Part shown: positions 4,881 to 7,030 of the stretch, in pieces | Numbering within the stretch: the first letter of the stretch is position 1 | Layout of the letters: the number at the start of each line of letters is the position of its first letter | From: Oscillospiraceae bacterium | Lineage (GTDB): Bacteria > Bacillota > Clostridia > Oscillospirales > Ruminococcaceae | DNA length: 7,030 bases | Assembly: GCA_020024235.1 (NCBI GenBank) | Contig: JAHHUA010000092.1 | Span: 1 to 7,030, forward strand | Direction of reading: 5' to 3' | Notes under the pieces: model-generated | What the model saw: the letters and a program-made list of their open reading frames with translations, nothing else | What the model was told of the DNA's origin: nothing | The model's database searches: none | Translations under genes and position numbers: made by a program

Positions 4881-6410
4881 TTAATTATTCCAATATTTTC
4901 TGTCCAAATTTCTATACTGAATAGCCTCTGCAATATGTTCTGCTTCAATAACCTCTTTTCCTGACATATCTGAAATTGTACGGGAAACTTTTAGGATTCT
5001 GTCATAAGCTCTGGCAGACATACCGATTTTTTCAAAAGCGGTTTTCAGCAGCTTTTCTGCCTCATTGGTGAGGGGACAGCATTGCTGCAGCAGTGATGGG
5101 GGAATTTTGGAATTGGAGTGGAAAGAATAATCTTTATATCTTTCTTCCTGTATTTTTCTTGCCTTTTCTACACGGATTTTTATTTCGGCAGAAGTTTCTT
5201 CTTTTATATCGGTGTTTGAAAGTTCTTCATAATTTACAGGAGCAACTTCAATATGTAAATCCAATCTGTCCAAAAGCGGACCGCTGACTTTGTTTAAATA
5301 TCGGGAAACAGTTTTTTTACTGCAGGTGCATTGCTTTGTGGGGTGGCCGTAATAACCGCAGGGACAGGGATTCATGGCTGCTACAACCATTACATTGGAA
5401 GGGTAAGTATATCTTCCGCCTGAACGGGAAATGGTGATTTTACCGTCCTCTAGGGGCTGGCGCAGAACTTCCATAGCCATACGGGAAAATTCAGGCAACT
5501 CATCTAAAAAAAGCACTCCGTTATGTGCCAAAGATATTTCACCCGGATGTGGAATTGAACCTCCCCCGGAAAGTCCTGCTGCTGAAATAGTGTGATGTGG
5601 TGCTCGGAAAGGTCTTTCTGTTATAATGCCCATTCCGTCAGTCAACATACCAGCTACCGAATGAACTTTTGTAGCTTCCACAGCTTCACTATAGGATAAT
5701 GAGGGTAAAATTGAGGGCAGACGCTTTGCCAGCATACTTTTGCCTGCACCGGGAGGTCCTATCAGCAAAAGGTTATGACTTCCCGCTGCGGCAATTTCCA
5801 AAGCTCTTTTGGCAATTTTTTGTCCACGAACATCTTTCATGTCTAAAAGTTCATCTGGAGCAGTTTTGACTGTTTCATAGCTTTTTGCCTTGGCAAGAGT
5901 ACCTTGTCCGTTTAAAAAATTTACCAGCTCTTTGATGTCATTTACCGGGTATACATCCATTTTTTTGATTATACTTCCCTCAGCTTCATTGGCAGCAGGT
6001 ATAAATGCTGATTTTATACCCAGATTTTCGGCTTCCAGCAACATTGGTAAAATTCCGTTTATAGGCTTTACTTTGCCGTCTAAGGAAATTTCACCTATAA
6101 ATATTTTGTCCTCCAAATCACTGTCTACACAGCCGGAACAATTAAGCAGTGCCAATAGTATTGGCAAATCATAAAGAGTACCCACTTTTTGAGTGCCTGA
6201 AGGAGCCAGATTTACCGTAACTTTGCCTTTTGGGAAAACATATTCACAACTGTTTATGGCAGAAATAATTCTGTCCCTGGATTCCCGTATTACCTGGTCG
6301 GCAAGTCCCACTATATTGAAAGCGGGTACAGCTTTCAGGTTATTTACTTCTACAGTTACCATATAGGGTTCAATACCGTTTAAACCCATGCTTTTTAATT
6401 TACAAAACAT
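4881..6410 (-). CDS. comM: ComM/YifB-family Mg-chelatase-like AAA+ ATPase
   Basis: This 509-aa protein has the standard length for the family. ComM in naturally transformable bacteria is a hexameric helicase that aids branch migration when imported DNA is integrated. Its role in organisms not known to be competent is unclear. Domains: an N-terminal S5/Lon-protease-like domain (about 1-175, with FNIVGLADQVIRESRDRI at 31-48 and VTVNLAPSG at 64-72), an AAA+ Mg-chelatase domain (about 185-390) and a C-terminal lid (about 400-505). Walker A is GPPGAGKS (218-225), Walker B is VLFLDELPEF (299-308), and DRLDL (381-385) is the likely arginine-finger region. The cysteine cluster CPCG...CTC (Cys349, 351, 361, 363) typical of the family is intact. 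The start ATG has AGGAG 7 nt upstream. The gene begins 20 nt after the TraX-family stop, so the two are probably co-transcribed. The frequent Bacillota partner dprA is not next to it here. Confidence 0.93.
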   Translation of the reverse strand: MFCKLKSMGLNGIEPYMVTVEVNNLKAVPAFNIVGLADQVIRESRDRIISAINSCEYVFPKGKVTVNLAPSGTQKVGTLYDLPILLALLNCSGCVDSDLEDKIFIGEISLDGKVKPINGILPMLLEAENLGIKSAFIPAANEAEGSIIKKMDVYPVNDIKELVNFLNGQGTLAKAKSYETVKTAPDELLDMKDVRGQKIAKRALEIAAAGSHNLLLIGPPGAGKSMLAKRLPSILPSLSYSEAVEATKVHSVAGMLTDGMGIITERPFRAPHHTISAAGLSGGGSIPHPGEISLAHNGVLFLDELPEFSRMAMEVLRQPLEDGKITISRSGGRYTYPSNVMVVAAMNPCPCGYYGHPTKQCTCSKKTVSRYLNKVSGPLLDRLDLHIEVAPVNYEELSNTDIKEETSAEIKIRVEKARKIQEERYKDYSFHSNSKIPPSLLQQCCPLTNEAEKLLKTAFEKIGMSARAYDRILKVSRTISDMSGKEVIEAEHIAEAIQYRNLDRKYWNN

Positions 6411-6430
6411 ATCAAAACTCCTGTATTAAA

Positions 6431-7030
6431 TTAATTGATGTGATTTACTGTATATGAAATTATATAAAATATCCAAATGTGAATGGGATAAAATATATAA
6501 AATAAATATTTAGAAAACTTGCCTGAATAACCTTTCTTTTTGTTATACATAAGCATAAATCCCAGGGAAAAAACCATCATCCATTGTACATTTTCGGTAA
6601 ACAGTCGGGAAAGGTTTATATTTAATGTAACCATCAATATACATTCCGACGCAAGATAAAATCCACAGAAAATTAAATAAGCAACGGTCAGTTTTTTCGG
6701 TTCTTCACAGAAACAGTATATAATAAATCCCAGAAAAACAAAAGTAATACCACCCTCACAAGTGAAAATGCTGGGATAAACTCCGTTTACAACATATTCA
6801 CCCCAAACAGGAAAATATTTTTCTGTAAACAGCAAAAGGGGTAGGGAAAGAAACTGAAAAAGGATAAAATTTTTCATATAAGGCTGCCAATTCCCGCCGT
6901 TTTTTCTGACATTGTAAATAAGGCAGATACAGGCAATTAAAAAAATTGTGGCAGGAAAATTATTGGTAAGCTCTATGGAATAGTCAGGCATAAGAAAAGT
7001 CAAAAGTGAATTTCCCAAACTCATAATAAC
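6431..7030 (-). CDS. TraX-family polytopic membrane protein (5' end outside window)
   Basis: The frame is open to the right edge. The first ATG inside the window (7024) has no visible ribosome binding site because the window ends 6 nt upstream of it. TraX proteins usually begin with a hydrophobic segment ending in DHxG that is missing here, so the true start probably lies further right. From that ATG 197 residues are visible, with about six membrane segments (near 24-38, 52-67, 92-106, 112-133, 147-160 and 172-190). The C-terminal signature KYLFYIFYPIHIWIFYII (172-189), preceded by QWMMVFSL and a short Lys/Gly loop, is typical of the TraX family (TraX of the F plasmid acetylates pilin). In Firmicutes chromosomes such proteins occur without conjugation genes and their role is unknown; acyl transfer to a surface molecule is a guess. 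The stop is 20 nt before the ComM-family start. Confidence 0.75.
   Translation of the reverse strand, partial: VIMSLGNSLLTFLMPDYSIELTNNFPATIFLIACICLIYNVRKNGGNWQPYMKNFILFQFLSLPLLLFTEKYFPVWGEYVVNGVYPSIFTCEGGITFVFLGFIIYCFCEEPKKLTVAYLIFCGFYLASECILMVTLNINLSRLFTENVQWMMVFSLGFMLMYNKKKGYSGKFSKYLFYIFYPIHIWIFYIISYTVNHIN

Noticed and set aside
6431..7030. Conjugative or integrative element suggested by the TraX homologue
   Set aside because: There is no relaxase, coupling protein, integrase or attachment repeat in the window, and TraX-family proteins are common in Firmicutes chromosomes away from mobile elements.

Overview
The window looks like a chromosomal segment of a low-GC Gram-positive bacterium, most likely an anaerobic member of the Clostridia (Ruminococcaceae/Oscillospiraceae type). 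This is inferred from the AT-rich intergenic DNA, strong AGGAGG-type ribosome binding sites, the clostridial-style class A penicillin-binding protein, a small CxxC zinc-ribbon protein of a type common in Clostridia, and a SigH-like sigma factor. All genes look chromosomal. There is no insertion sequence, integrase, CRISPR array, tRNA or rRNA.

Layout: a small membrane-anchored protein runs leftwards off the left edge (1-226). Divergent from it, an extended -10 promoter (about 347-355) and a structured leader of about 88 nt precede a rightward two-gene unit: a class A penicillin-binding protein (450-2702), then an RmlA-like sugar-nucleotide pyrophosphorylase (2720-3583) starting 17 nt after the PBP stop. 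A perfect 16-bp hairpin ends this unit. The rest is transcribed leftwards and converges on it. Read from the right edge inward, it holds a TraX-family membrane protein (partial, 6431-7030), a ComM/YifB-type AAA+ ATPase (4881-6410), a SigH-like sigma factor with its own consensus promoter (4127-4687), and a 92-aa double zinc-ribbon protein (3721-3999) with its own terminator.

Functional picture: the rightward unit serves the cell envelope, since the PBP polymerises and cross-links peptidoglycan and the nucleotidyltransferase should supply an activated sugar for a surface glycan. The leftward genes mix a probable DNA-uptake/recombination helicase (ComM family), an alternative sigma factor of the family that controls competence and sporulation, and two proteins of unknown role. 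No clearly new multi-gene system is visible. The points most worth a second look are the hairpin leader at the PBP transcription start, a duplicated sequence element upstream of the zinc-ribbon gene, the charge-patterned C-terminal tail of the PBP, and the non-canonical active-site residues of the RmlA homologue.

Three start codons were moved downstream of the longest possible reading frame, because the longer starts fall inside a promoter -10 box or a ribosome binding site, or sit too close to one.
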